The notes below the pieces were generated by a model. That model saw only the letters and a program-made list of their open reading frames with translations. It ran no database searches and was not told the DNA's origin. This document shows, piece after piece, positions 17,602 to 26,425 of a stretch of 64,000 nt of DNA. Source of the DNA: Sphingobium sp. (GTDB taxonomy: Bacteria > Pseudomonadota > Alphaproteobacteria > Sphingomonadales > Sphingomonadaceae); contig QFQF01000003.1 in NCBI GenBank assembly GCA_003248935.1, positions 124,001 to 188,000 of the forward strand. Reading direction: 5' to 3'. How positions within the stretch are numbered: the first letter of the stretch is position 1; each line of letters opens with the position of its first letter. The position numbers were made by a program, and so were the translations under genes.

Positions 17602-17636
17602 CACCGCCCCCTGACACCGCGCCCTGACACCGCCCG
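17598..17636 (+). repeat. Three tandem 13-bp copies placing stop codons in all three frames
   Basis: CTGACACCGCCCC, CTGACACCGCGCC and CTGACACCGCCCG follow each other at 17598, 17611 and 17624. The first copy carries the TGA that ends the Ser-rich protein (17599-17601). Because the period is 13, the TGA of the second and third copies fall in the other two frames, so ribosomes slipping in the repetitive coding region would still stop here. Confidence 0.8.
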
Positions 17637-17701
17637 CGCGGCGTCAGAACCTGGGGCAGCGGACTTGCGCGGTCCGCCGCACGGCGGCATAGGGCTGGCC
17701 C

Positions 17702-18982
17702 ATGCACGATATCCGCTCCATCCGCGAAAACCCGGCCGCTTTCGACACCGCGCTTGCCCGTCGCGGGCTGTCGCCGGTCAGCGCGGAGATACTCGCGGCC
17801 GACGAGGGGCGCAGGGCGCTGGCGACGGAGCTTCAGCAGAACCTCGCCCGCCGCAATGAGGCCAGCAAGGCGATCGGTCAGGCGATGGCGCAGAAGGACG
17901 CCGGGCGCGCCGAACAGCTGAAGGCCGAAGTCGCCGAGCTGAAGAGCGGTCTTCCCGATCTGGAAGCGCGGGAAAAGGCCGCCGGAGAGGCGCTCGACGC
18001 GATCCTTGCCGCCATCCCCAATCTGCCCGCCGACGACGTGCCGCAGGGCGCGGACGAGGCGGACAATATCGAAATCCTCCGCTGGGGCACCCCCCGCACA
18101 TTCGACTTTCCGGCACAGGATCATGCCGATTTCGGCCCGGCGCTCGGCCTTGATTTCGAGGGCGGCGCGGCCCTGTCCGGCGCGCGCTTCACGGCGCTGC
18201 GCGGGCAGATGGCCCGCCTGCACCGCGCACTCGCGCAGTTCATGCTGGACCGCCAGACAGCGCAGAACGGCTATGAGGAGGTCAACCCGCCGCTGCTGGT
18301 CCGCGACGCCGCGCTCTACGGCACCGGTCAGTTGCCCAAGTTCGCAGAGGATCTGTTCCGCACCACGGACGGCCGCTGGCTGATCCCCACGGCCGAGGTC
18401 AGCCTCACCAACCTCGTCGCCGACCAGATCGTACCGGACGGCGACCTGCCGCTGCGCTTCGCCGCGCTTACACCCTGCTTCCGCTCCGAAGCCGGTTCCG
18501 CCGGGCGCGATACGCGCGGCTTCATCCGCCAGCATCAGTTCGAGAAGGTCGAGCTGGTCGCCATCTGCCGCCCGGAGGAATCGGAAGCCGAGCATGATCG
18601 CATGTGCGCGGCGGCGGAGGGCATATTGCAGGCGCTCGGCCTCCCCTATCGCAAGGTGCTGCTATGCACCGGCGACATGGGCTTCGGCGCGCGCAAGACC
18701 TGGGATCTGGAAGTCTGGCTGCCCAGCCAGAACACCTTCCGCGAGATCAGCTCCGTCTCCAACTGCGGCGATTTTCAGGCGCGGCGGATGAACGCCCGCT
18801 ACAAACCGGAGGGCGAGAAGCAGACCCGCTTCCTCCACACGCTGAACGGCTCCGGCCTCGCCGTCGGCCGCACGCTGGTCGCGGTGCTGGAGAATTACCA
18901 GAACGCCGACGGCTCCGTCACGGTGCCCGAAGCGCTGGCGCCGTATACGGGCGGCATGACAAAACTGACGCCCGGGAACTGA
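17702..18982 (+). CDS. serS: Seryl-tRNA synthetase
   Basis: Class II aminoacyl-tRNA synthetase charging tRNA-Ser. The 426-residue protein starts MHDIRSIRENPAAFDTALAR with the N-terminal coiled-coil tRNA-binding arm (to about residue 105), and carries motif 2 (TPCFRSEAGSAGRDTRGFIR) and motif 3 (GSGLAVGRTLVAVLENYQN). Length and N-terminus are standard for bacterial SerRS. It follows the Ser-rich surface protein gene by 100 bases and precedes surE by 33 bases, so serS-surE is probably an operon. Confidence 0.98.
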   Translation: MHDIRSIRENPAAFDTALARRGLSPVSAEILAADEGRRALATELQQNLARRNEASKAIGQAMAQKDAGRAEQLKAEVAELKSGLPDLEAREKAAGEALDAILAAIPNLPADDVPQGADEADNIEILRWGTPRTFDFPAQDHADFGPALGLDFEGGAALSGARFTALRGQMARLHRALAQFMLDRQTAQNGYEEVNPPLLVRDAALYGTGQLPKFAEDLFRTTDGRWLIPTAEVSLTNLVADQIVPDGDLPLRFAALTPCFRSEAGSAGRDTRGFIRQHQFEKVELVAICRPEESEAEHDRMCAAAEGILQALGLPYRKVLLCTGDMGFGARKTWDLEVWLPSQNTFREISSVSNCGDFQARRMNARYKPEGEKQTRFLHTLNGSGLAVGRTLVAVLENYQNADGSVTVPEALAPYTGGMTKLTPGN

Positions 18983-19015
18983 ACACCGTACCGGTTGGAG
19001 GACCAGAAATTCGCC

Positions 19016-19780
19016 ATGCGCATCCTTCTCACCAATGACGACGGCGTCCACGCTCCGGGCCTCAGGGTGCTGGAGGCGATCGCACGGCAGCTGTCCGACG
19101 ACATCTGGATCGTCGCGCCGTCGGAGGAGCAGTCGGGCGCCGGGCACAGCCTGACCCTCACCCGCCCCCTGCGCATCCGCAAGCATGGCGAGAAGCACTA
19201 CAGCGTCACCGGCACGCCGACCGACGCGGTGATGATGGCGGTCGGCCACCTGATGAAGGACTGCCCGCCCGATCTGGTCCTGTCCGGCGTCAATCGCGGC
19301 GCGAACCTGGCGGAGGACGTCACCTATTCCGGCACCGTCTCCGCCGCGATGGAGGGCGCGATCTCCGGCATCCGCTCGATCGCGCTCAGTCAGGTCTATG
19401 CGAAGGAAGGCATGGGCGACACAGTGCCGTTCGCCTGCGCGGAGGCTTGGGGGGAGAAGGTGCTGCGCCCGCTGATCGCCATGCCGGCCGGTCGCCGCAT
19501 GCTGATCAACGTCAACTTCCCGGCGATCGACCCGGCGCAGGTCAAGGGGGTCCGCGTCGTGCGGCAGGGGTTCCACGACATCGCCCGCAGCCATATCGTC
19601 GAGGGGAAGGATCCGCGCGGCTACCGCTATTACTGGTTCGGGCTGGGCGGCAGCGACGCGATGCCGGAGGGCAGCGACCTGGAGGCGATCGCCCAAGGCT
19701 ACATCGCCGTTACGCCGCTGCATTACGACCTGACCCACGACGGATCGATGGCGGCGCTCGCCGCCCAGTTCGACCAATAG
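19016..19780 (+). CDS. surE: 5'/3'-nucleotidase SurE
   Basis: Metal-dependent survival protein that dephosphorylates nucleoside monophosphates. The 254-residue protein starts MRILLTNDDGVHAPGLRVLE with the metal-binding Asp pair at residues 8-9; Ser40 in EEQSGAGHSLT and the Asn in SGVNRGANLAEDVTYSGTV complete the metal site. ATG 19016 gives the exact family N-terminus; a TTG at 18995 is in frame but unlikely. It lies just after serS. In many proteobacteria surE pairs with pcm; here pcm is about 32 kb away. Confidence 0.97.
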   Translation: MRILLTNDDGVHAPGLRVLEAIARQLSDDIWIVAPSEEQSGAGHSLTLTRPLRIRKHGEKHYSVTGTPTDAVMMAVGHLMKDCPPDLVLSGVNRGANLAEDVTYSGTVSAAMEGAISGIRSIALSQVYAKEGMGDTVPFACAEAWGEKVLRPLIAMPAGRRMLINVNFPAIDPAQVKGVRVVRQGFHDIARSHIVEGKDPRGYRYYWFGLGGSDAMPEGSDLEAIAQGYIAVTPLHYDLTHDGSMAALAAQFDQ

Positions 19781-19866
19781 GCCGGGGCATAGGCAGCGGC
19801 CGTGCAAGGCGCTAGGCTGCGGTCCGGCCACTGCATGGCCATTGCACGGAAAGCCGCCTCATCCCC

Positions 19867-20928
19867 ATGCGCCTCGACCGCCTGAACCAGCGCAGCGAAT
19901 TCGCGGGCTTCCTGCGCCGCCGCTCGGCGCTGCCGATGTGGCTCGACCTCGTCTGGCGGGTCGGCCTGGTGCTGGCGCTGGTCGGCGTCGTACTGCTCGC
20001 CCACTGGCTGGGGCGCGCGGGCCTTCAGGACAATATTCACCCAAAACAGCCGATCAGCTTCATCGACGTGCTGTACTTCACCACCGTCACGGTCACGACC
20101 GTGGGCTATGGCGACATCGTGCCGGTGACGCAGGCGTCGCGCCTGTTCGAAACGCTGGTGGTGACGCCGATCCGCCTGTTCGTCTGGGTCATCTTCCTCG
20201 GCACGGCCTATAACCTCTTCTTCCGCAACATCCTCTACAGGTGGCGCATGGCACGCATCCAGGACGACCTGACCGATCACATCATCGTCACCGGCTTCGG
20301 CACCAGCGGGGCGGAGGCGGTCAACGAACTGCTGGCGCGCGGCACGAAGGCTGAGGCGATCGTCGTCATCGACCCCAGCGAGCGGGCGCTCGAAGCGGCA
20401 GAGAAACTCGGCTGCAACGTGCTGGCGGGCGACTCGACGCGGGACCAGACGCTGAAGGACGTGCGGATCGACCGGGCCAGCGCGATGATCGTGTCGGCGG
20501 GGCGGGACGACACCTCGATCCTCATCACGCTCACCGCCCGGCACCTCGCTCCGCTCCTCCCGATCAGCATGGTCGTGCGGAACGAGGACAATGAACTGCC
20601 CGCGCGGCAGGCGGGCGCGACCACGGTCATCAACCCGGTCAGCTTCGCGGGCCTGCTGCTCGCCAGCAGCACGACGGGCAAGCATCTGGCCGACTATATG
20701 GCGGACCTTGCCGCGTCCGGCGGGCGCGTGAAGCTGGCGGAGCGTGAGGTAAGGCCGGAGGAGGTCGGCAAGCCCCTGTCGGCGGCTGGCCCCGGCCTTG
20801 GCGTGCGCATCTATCGCGGGGGCCGTCCGATCGGCTTCTGGGAGGCGGACGCGCAGGCGCTGATCATGGGCGACTGCATCGTGGAGATCGTGCCGGGCGA
20901 CGGGCCGGAGGGCGAAAGAGCGGCCTGA
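19867..20928 (+). CDS. Two-TM potassium channel with RCK (TrkA-N) domain
   Basis: An inner-membrane K+ channel subunit of 353 residues. TM1 is around residues 26-46; the pore helix and selectivity filter TTVTVTTVGYGDIVPVT follow at about residues 70-86, then TM2 (around 95-118). The cytoplasmic RCK domain begins DHIIVTGFGTSGAEAVNELL, a Rossmann nucleotide-binding loop, and a TrkA-C-like tail occupies the last 80 residues. This is the MthK/Kch-type layout. It stands alone between surE and rimO with an 86-base gap from surE. The gating ligand (NAD(H), Ca2+ or nucleotide) is not evident. Confidence 0.93.
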   Translation: MRLDRLNQRSEFAGFLRRRSALPMWLDLVWRVGLVLALVGVVLLAHWLGRAGLQDNIHPKQPISFIDVLYFTTVTVTTVGYGDIVPVTQASRLFETLVVTPIRLFVWVIFLGTAYNLFFRNILYRWRMARIQDDLTDHIIVTGFGTSGAEAVNELLARGTKAEAIVVIDPSERALEAAEKLGCNVLAGDSTRDQTLKDVRIDRASAMIVSAGRDDTSILITLTARHLAPLLPISMVVRNEDNELPARQAGATTVINPVSFAGLLLASSTTGKHLADYMADLAASGGRVKLAEREVRPEEVGKPLSAAGPGLGVRIYRGGRPIGFWEADAQALIMGDCIVEIVPGDGPEGERAA

Positions 20929-21022
20929 AACGCGCTATTGCGGCCTATTTCCGCCGATCCGGCCTGTCCCCCAATCGCCACCCGTGACATTTGCGCGACA
21001 AATCCCTATGTGCCGCGCGATC

Positions 21023-22396
21023 ATGGCAACCAGATTCTCCGAACCGCCCAAGGTCGGCATGGTGTCGCTCGGCTGTCCCAAGGCATTGGTGGACAGCGAG
21101 CGTATCCTCACCAAGCTGCGCTCCGACGGCTATCAGATGTCCCCCGATTATGCCGGGGCCGACGTCGTGCTCGTCAACACCTGCGGCTTTCTCGACTCCG
21201 CCAAGGAGGAAAGCCTGGAGGCGATCGGAGAGGCGATCGCGGAGAACGGCCGGGTCATCGTCACCGGCTGCATGGGCAATGAGGCGGAACTGATCCGTCA
21301 GCGCTTCCCCGACGTACTCGCCGTCACCGGCGCGCATCAGTATGAGGCGGTGGTGAACGCCGTGCACGACGCCGCGCCGCCCGTGCCCAACGCCTTCGTC
21401 GATCTGGTGCCGGAGGGCGGGCTGAAGCTGACGCCGCGCCACTACAGCTATCTGAAGATTTCGGAGGGCTGCAACCACCGCTGCTCGTTCTGCATCATCC
21501 CCTCGCTGCGCGGCGACCTCGCCAGCCGGCGCATCGACGCGGTGCTGCGCGAGGCGGAGAAGCTGGTCTCGGCCGGCACGAAGGAACTGCTGATCATCAG
21601 CCAGGACACCTCGGCCTATGGCGTCGACACCCGGCACGAGACGCGCCGGTGGAAGGGCCGCGACGTCCGCGCCCACATGACCGACCTCGCCCGCGAACTG
21701 GGCAGCCTGCGTACCGCGGAGGGCGCGGCGCCCTGGGTGCGCCTCCATTACGTCTACCCCTATCCCCATGTGGATCAGGTGATCCCGCTGATGGCCGACG
21801 GGCTGCTGACGCCCTATCTCGACATACCGTTCCAGCATGCCGCGCCCTCGGTCCTTAAGGCGATGAAGCGGCCCGCGAACGAGGCGAAGGTGCTCGACCG
21901 CATCCGCAAGTGGCGGGACATCTGCCCCGACATCGCGATCCGCTCCTCCTTCGTCGTCGGCTTCCCCGGCGAGACCGAGGCGGACTTCCGGTATCTGCTC
22001 GACTGGCTGGATGAAGCGCAGCTCGACCGCGTCGGCGCCTTCCGCTTCGAACCGGTGGACGGCGCGGCGGCCAACGCCCTGCCCGACGCCGTGCCCGAAG
22101 AGGTGAAGGAAGAACGCTACCAGCGCATCATGGAGAAGACCGCCGCCATCTCCGCCGCGAAGCTCCAGGCGAAGGTCGGCCGCACCCTGTCCGTGATCGT
22201 CGATGAGATCGGCGAGCCGGACGAGGAGGACGGCTCGCTCGGCGCCACCGCGCGCAGTCAGGCGGACGCGCCGGAGATCGACGGCAACGTCTTCCTGCGC
22301 GACGTGGCGGCGGACCTGAAGCCCGGCGACATCCTCGACGTGGTCATCGAGGACGCAGACGATCACGACCTGTACGGCGTGCCGCTCGACGACTGA
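21023..22396 (+). CDS. rimO: Ribosomal protein S12 methylthiotransferase RimO
   Basis: Radical SAM enzyme adding a methylthio group to the conserved Asp of ribosomal protein S12. The 457-residue protein has the N-terminal UPF0004 domain with three cysteines (MVSLGCPKALVDSE, VLVNTCGFLDSAKEE, VTGCMGNEAE), the radical SAM motif CNHRCSFC at about residues 150-157, and a C-terminal TRAM domain. The GCPKA and CGFLDSA motifs separate RimO from MiaB. ATG 21023 is chosen; ATG 21008 and 20984 lie in frame upstream but extend beyond the family start. Confidence 0.97.
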   Translation: MATRFSEPPKVGMVSLGCPKALVDSERILTKLRSDGYQMSPDYAGADVVLVNTCGFLDSAKEESLEAIGEAIAENGRVIVTGCMGNEAELIRQRFPDVLAVTGAHQYEAVVNAVHDAAPPVPNAFVDLVPEGGLKLTPRHYSYLKISEGCNHRCSFCIIPSLRGDLASRRIDAVLREAEKLVSAGTKELLIISQDTSAYGVDTRHETRRWKGRDVRAHMTDLARELGSLRTAEGAAPWVRLHYVYPYPHVDQVIPLMADGLLTPYLDIPFQHAAPSVLKAMKRPANEAKVLDRIRKWRDICPDIAIRSSFVVGFPGETEADFRYLLDWLDEAQLDRVGAFRFEPVDGAAANALPDAVPEEVKEERYQRIMEKTAAISAAKLQAKVGRTLSVIVDEIGEPDEEDGSLGATARSQADAPEIDGNVFLRDVAADLKPGDILDVVIEDADDHDLYGVPLDD

Positions 22397-22566
22397 GCCG
22401 CCGGCCGGAGACGGTCGAAAAACCGGCTATTCGCGCGGGTCATGGTGGTTAATGCCACCCGATTTTCCCTTTGTTGCGCATGCGCCATGAGCGTAGGATC
22501 GCCCGCGCGAGGGAGCGAGTCGGCAACCATGATACCGGCCGCCGCCTGAACGAGGAGAGCATCGTC

Positions 22567-23181
22567 ATGCGTGCAGTTCCGCCTGTCTTCCGTGCGCTAT
22601 CCGCCCTATCCCCTATCGCCCTCACCCTGCTGGCCGCTCCTTCGGCGGCGCAGGTCGAAACCATGCACAGACCCGGCACGACAGAAGCCACCATCTACCG
22701 CGACACCGGTTTCCGGGGACCGGCGATGGCGGTGTCGCGCGCCGAGGCCAATCTGCGCCTCGCCTGGCCGGTGACCAGCATCCGGGTGAAGGGCGGCACC
22801 TGGCAGCTGTGCAACGGCGCCAACTTCCGGGGCACATGCATCACCGTGACCCGCGACGATGCCAATATCACCGGCAGGCTGGGGCGCGGGAGCGTGCTGC
22901 AGTCGATCCGCCCGATCGGTGGCCCGGGTGGCGGCGGGGGTGGCGCCATAGGCGGCAAGTCGCTGCGCGGCATGGCGGCGGAATTCCATCCTGCGCCCAC
23001 GCGTGGCGGCCAGCGCGTCGCGGCCTGCCGTCAGGGGTCCGCAAGCGCGAACTGCGCCGCCCAATCCGCCGACGCCTTCTGCAAGGCTGCGGGATGGACC
23101 GGTTCCGCCCGCCAGTCGATGGAGACCGTCGGTCGCGTCGTCTATCTGGCCGACGTGCTCTGCACCCGCACGGGATACTAG
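22567..23181 (+). CDS. Secreted beta/gamma-crystallin-like protein
   Basis: A 204-residue protein with a signal peptide (MRAVPPVFRALSALSPIALT, cleavage likely after SAAQ). Residues about 40-120 read as a beta/gamma-crystallin-like double Greek key: TIYRDTGFRGPAMAVSRAEA and QLCNGANFRGTCITVTRDDA each carry an aromatic-x-x-x-x-F-x-G pattern. A Gly-rich linker and a C-terminal domain with four cysteines (AACRQG, NCAAQ, AFCKAAG, VLCTRTGY) follow. ATG 22567 is chosen because ACGAGGAG lies 8 bases upstream and it starts the signal peptide. Such modules often bind Ca2+; function unknown. Confidence 0.7.
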   Translation: MRAVPPVFRALSALSPIALTLLAAPSAAQVETMHRPGTTEATIYRDTGFRGPAMAVSRAEANLRLAWPVTSIRVKGGTWQLCNGANFRGTCITVTRDDANITGRLGRGSVLQSIRPIGGPGGGGGGAIGGKSLRGMAAEFHPAPTRGGQRVAACRQGSASANCAAQSADAFCKAAGWTGSARQSMETVGRVVYLADVLCTRTGY

Positions 23182-23182
23182 A

Positions 23183-23226
23183 GCGTTTTCCAAGCAGGTG
23201 GAATCACCTGCTGGCTCGGAAAACGC
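23183..23226. repeat. Intergenic stem-loop repeat, first element
   Basis: GCGTTTTCC (23183-23191) pairs with GGAAAACGC (23218-23226), and inside it AGCAGGTG (23193-23200) pairs with CACCTGCT (23205-23212) around GAAT. It begins 2 bases after the crystallin-like gene. This composite shape resembles short dispersed repeats common between genes of sphingomonads and related alphaproteobacteria, recalled from general knowledge and not checked here. Confidence 0.8.
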
Positions 23227-23242
23227 GACCAAACAATGAGAT

Positions 23243-23282
23243 AGAGCGGTCGATCTGACTCAATCAGATCGGGAACCGCTCT
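23243..23282. repeat. Intergenic stem-loop repeat, second element
   Basis: AGAGCGGT (23243-23250) pairs with ACCGCTCT (23275-23282), and GATCTGA (23252-23258) pairs with TCAGATC (23264-23270). It lies 16 bases after the first stem-loop, so the two form a composite element between the crystallin-like and MliC-like genes. It could act as an mRNA stabiliser, processing site or transcription barrier. Confidence 0.8.
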
Positions 23283-23325
23283 GAACGCCATCGAACCCAT
23301 TGGAAACCGGACAGGGAGCAGGGCG

Positions 23326-23658
23326 ATGCACGCACGTAGGTTGATGCTTTTCGCGACGGGGGCGGTGGCGGCCGCGCTCTCGCTTCAGGGATGTCGCACG
23401 CCCGGGACGCCCGGCGGATCGAGCTTCTACCAGTGCGACGCCCGCACACGGCTGACGGTCGACTACACGCCGGGCGGGGCGATCGTGCGGGTCAATCGTG
23501 GCCGTGCGATGACCCTGCGTCATACGCCGTCGGTCGCGGGGTCCGTCTACGAAGGGCGCGCTGGCCAGCGGCTGGAGCGCCGGGGCGGTTCCGTCGTCTG
23601 GAACACCGCCTTGCGCACCGCGCCGCAGACCTGCCAGTCGGTCATCGTCCCGCGCTGA
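23326..23658 (+). CDS. MliC-family lysozyme inhibitor-like lipoprotein
   Basis: A 110-residue lipoprotein: MHARRLMLFATGAVAAALSL is followed by a lipobox ending at QGC, so the mature protein starts at Cys23. The mature part SFYQCDARTRLTVDYTPGGA, then a strand-rich stretch with SVAGSVYEGRAGQRLERRGG and a C-terminal TCQSV cysteine, fits the MliC/PliC fold, which blocks C-type lysozyme in the periplasm. The family Ser and Lys/Arg-Tyr positions are only partly preserved, so inhibition is likely but unproven. Its 3' end overlaps the convergent lipoprotein gene by 17 bases. Confidence 0.7.
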   Translation: MHARRLMLFATGAVAAALSLQGCRTPGTPGGSSFYQCDARTRLTVDYTPGGAIVRVNRGRAMTLRHTPSVAGSVYEGRAGQRLERRGGSVVWNTALRTAPQTCQSVIVPR

Positions 23659-24472
23659 ACGCCGGGCGATAGGCGGGTTTGATCGCATCCAGCATGGCGG
23701 CGTCGACCGGCAGGCTGATCTCATAACTGCCCTCGGCATAGGGACCGGCCGCATAGGGGCCGACGACGACGAGCAGGCTGTCGAGCGCCTTCCCGTCCTT
23801 CGAGACGGGCACCAGCGTCTGCTCCAGCGGATTGATGCACGCGGTGAAATCGTCCTCGCCGGTACGGACCACCGGCTCGCCGCGCTTCTTCTCCCGCTCC
23901 TTGTCCAGCGCGGCGCAGAAACGGCCGGTGATCGCCTTGCCGAACGCGGCGGTGGACGTCGCGACATCGGACAGCGCAACCGCATGCTGGGTTTCGCGAT
24001 CCCACAACAGGCCGCCATAGCCGGTCATCCCGTGCGCGCCGCCGGTAAAGACGTAGGTCTCCGACAGCAGGCTGAGGAAACGGGGCGTGTTCCCCTGCAC
24101 GGTCCAGTGCGTTTCGAGCGCATGGGGCATGAAGGGCAAATCGCCCTTCTCCCTTTCCTTCCGGTCGGCCTCCGCGTCGTTCAGCGCATCGGCGCGCGTC
24201 TTGCGCATCTCTCCGTCCAGCCGGGCGGCGATCTCCGGCACGGCGGCGGCCTCCGCCGGATAGCTGTATCCGAACTGCAGCGCCTTCCCGTCTTCTTCCA
24301 GAGAGAAAGGCTTGGCGGCCGGAGCCGGAGCATCCACGGGCTTGATGACGGGCGTCGGAGCAGGCTCCGCCTTGTTCTCGACGGCCGTGTCGGAGCCGCC
24401 GGAACAGGCCGCCAACCATAACAATGGTCCCACCGATATCAGCGGCAACCTGCGCCCGGCGTAATCCTTCAT
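23642..24472 (-). CDS. DUF4163/DUF3298 (PdaC/RsiV-like) lipoprotein
   Basis: A 276-residue predicted lipoprotein: MKDYAGRRLPLISVGPLLWL is followed by a lipobox ending AAC at residue 22. After a Pro/Ala linker comes the PdaC/RsiV-like domain (SLEEDGKALQFGYSYPAEAA, then YVFTGGAHGMTGYGGLLWD and HAVALSDVATS) typical of DUF4163 plus DUF3298; in RsiV this fold binds lysozyme. Start ATG 24472 is chosen because it begins the lipoprotein signal. It is convergent with the MliC-like gene, so two envelope proteins with possible lysozyme links sit side by side. Confidence 0.75.
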   Translation of the reverse strand: MKDYAGRRLPLISVGPLLWLAACSGGSDTAVENKAEPAPTPVIKPVDAPAPAAKPFSLEEDGKALQFGYSYPAEAAAVPEIAARLDGEMRKTRADALNDAEADRKEREKGDLPFMPHALETHWTVQGNTPRFLSLLSETYVFTGGAHGMTGYGGLLWDRETQHAVALSDVATSTAAFGKAITGRFCAALDKEREKKRGEPVVRTGEDDFTACINPLEQTLVPVSKDGKALDSLLVVVGPYAAGPYAEGSYEISLPVDAAMLDAIKPAYRPAFSAGR

Positions 24473-24501
24473 AGGGCTTCCTTCACTCCCGTTTGCGGTG
24501 A

Positions 24502-24702
24502 TCAATGCGTTCGTGCGGCGGCGCAACGCTCGACGATGGCCTTCCGCGCATATTCGCTCGACAGGGCGGCATGCACGTTCGGCCATCCTTCGCCGATCAG
24601 CGCCGCCTCCACTTCATGCGCACTGGCAAAGCCGCCGCCCTCGGCCAGCGCATAGGCGCGCGCGCGAACGGCCTGTTCGTTCTTCCTGTCTTCGACAATC
24701 AT
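24502..24702 (-). CDS. Small conserved-looking hypothetical protein (66 aa)
   Basis: A 66-residue soluble protein starting MIVEDRKNEQAVRARAYALA and containing GWPNVHAALSSEYARKAIVE. A strong AAGGAGAG lies 5 bases before the ATG on the minus strand, which is the main argument that it is real. It lies 29 bases upstream of the DUF4163 lipoprotein gene on the same strand, so the two are probably co-transcribed. I do not recognise the family; the helical, charged composition suggests a small cytoplasmic protein. Confidence 0.65.
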   Translation of the reverse strand: MIVEDRKNEQAVRARAYALAEGGGFASAHEVEAALIGEGWPNVHAALSSEYARKAIVERCAAARTH

Positions 24703-24929
24703 GGCACTCTCCTTTTCCGGTGCGGGCCTTATGCGAAGCGGGAACCGCTTCCGGCCCTGTTGGCCAATCTAGGGACGACCGGCCCGACACGCAAACGGAC
24801 ATGCGGCCGATCCGGTTGCCCGGCGGGACCGAAAAAGCCGCACTTTTGCCGCCGCCATCGCCGGTCATCGTGACCGCACCAGCAAATTGCGCTTCGCGAA
24901 TCTCCCCGATTTCCCCTACACCGATGCCG

Positions 24930-26318
24930 ATGACCGACTATGCGATGCTCCTGCGCCCCGACGCCAACAAGCCTGCCAACGCCATCCATCTGGTCGACGG
25001 CGACAGCTATGCCGCCTGGTTCGGCAAGCTGCCCGAAAGGGCCCGGGTGCTCGCCAATGCGCAGGGCTTTCGCGGCAAGCCCGGCGAGGTCTGCATCCTC
25101 CCGGCCGAACGGGGCGGCGAATGGTCGGCGGCAGGCGGCGTCGCGGACACGGAGCATCTGTCGACCTGGTGCCTTGCGAAACTTGCTGAGGCCCTGCCCG
25201 AGGGCACCTACCGGGTCGAGAATGCGGACAGCGGTCCGGCCCTGCTCGGCTGGCTGACGGCGCAATACCGGTTCGAGCGCTATCGCAAGGACAGCGAGCC
25301 CAAGGGTCCGCGCGTCCTTCTGACCCGCGATGTCGCCCGCATCGAAGCCACGGTCCGCATGGCCGAAGCGGTCGCGCTCGTCCGCGACCTCGTCAACACG
25401 CCCACGGCCGACATGGGGCCGTCCAATCTGGAGGACGTGGCCGGCGAACTCGCGCAGGCGTTCGGCGCGATCCTGAAGGTCGTGCGCGGCGACGAATTGC
25501 AACAGGGCTATCCGATGATCCATGCGGTCGGGCGCGCGGCCGACCGCGCCTTCGCCCCGCGCCTCATCGAAATGCGCTGGGGCAATCCCGCCCATCCGAA
25601 GGTCGCGATCGTCGGCAAGGGCGTCTGCTTCGACAGCGGCGGCCTCGACATCAAGCCAGGCAGCGCTATGCGCCTGATGAAGAAGGACATGGGCGGCGCG
25701 GCGCATGCGCTGGCGCTCGCCATGCTGGTGATGGAAAGCGCCCTGCCCGTCCGCCTGCACCTGCTGATCCCGGCGGTGGAAAACGCGATCAGCGGCAATG
25801 CCTTCCGTCCCGGCGAGATCCTCTCCAGCCGCAAGGGCCTGACCGTAGAGGTGACCAACACCGACGCGGAGGGCCGCCTGATCCTCGCCGACGCACTGGC
25901 CCACGCTGTCGAGGAAAAGCCGGAACTGATCCTCGACTTCGCCACCCTCACCGGCGCCGCGCGCGTCGCGCTGGGGCCGGACCTGCCTGCGATGTTCACC
26001 AACGACGACTCGCTCGCCGCCGGCATCGAGAAGGCCGGGAAGGACGCCGACGACCCGGTCTGGCGCCTGCCGCTCTGGCCCGGCTATGCCGACATGCTGA
26101 AATCCGACGTCGCGGACCTCAACAATGCGCCGGACGGCGGCTTTGCAGGTGCGATCACGGCAGCGCTGTTCCTTCAGAAATTCGTGCCGGACGGCATCGA
26201 GTGGGCCCATTTCGATACATTCGCCTGGCGTCCCTCCGCGCGGCCCGGACGGCCGAAGGGTGGCGAGGCGCTGGGGCTGCGCGCTGCCTTCGGCCTGCTT
26301 GAGGATCGCTATCGCTGA
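24930..26318 (+). CDS. Leucyl aminopeptidase family (M17) protein
   Basis: Di-metal exopeptidase of the M17 family, 462 residues from ATG 24930 (MTDYAMLLRPDANKPANAIH); ATG 24924 adds two residues. The C-terminal catalytic domain has the metal and active-site motifs VGKGVCFDSGGLDIKPGSAM, MKKDMGGAA and the family signature NTDAEGRLILADAL. The N-terminal domain is short and unlike classical PepA. It probably releases N-terminal residues from cytoplasmic peptides. The frame stays open far upstream, but that part overlaps the promoter and the opposite-strand 66-aa gene and is not coding. Confidence 0.93.
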   Translation: MTDYAMLLRPDANKPANAIHLVDGDSYAAWFGKLPERARVLANAQGFRGKPGEVCILPAERGGEWSAAGGVADTEHLSTWCLAKLAEALPEGTYRVENADSGPALLGWLTAQYRFERYRKDSEPKGPRVLLTRDVARIEATVRMAEAVALVRDLVNTPTADMGPSNLEDVAGELAQAFGAILKVVRGDELQQGYPMIHAVGRAADRAFAPRLIEMRWGNPAHPKVAIVGKGVCFDSGGLDIKPGSAMRLMKKDMGGAAHALALAMLVMESALPVRLHLLIPAVENAISGNAFRPGEILSSRKGLTVEVTNTDAEGRLILADALAHAVEEKPELILDFATLTGAARVALGPDLPAMFTNDDSLAAGIEKAGKDADDPVWRLPLWPGYADMLKSDVADLNNAPDGGFAGAITAALFLQKFVPDGIEWAHFDTFAWRPSARPGRPKGGEALGLRAAFGLLEDRYR

Positions 26319-26425
26319 CGGACCCATCGGGACGGGCCGTTCCGATATTTCGCCGATTTCAGGAAAATAGCGCATCCGGACGCAACCGTTACGCAACCGC
26401 TTCGGCTATCGTGCGTTGGGGCAAT

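Noticed and set aside
16800..17690. Acidic, Pro-rich open frame opposite the Ser-rich surface protein
   Set aside because: It is the complement of Ser codons (GA-rich reads as Asp/Glu/Leu) and has no ribosome binding site or signal.
24498..24929. Long N-terminal extension of the M17 aminopeptidase
   Set aside because: Arg/Pro-rich, overlaps the opposite-strand 66-aa gene, and the family N-terminus begins at 24930.
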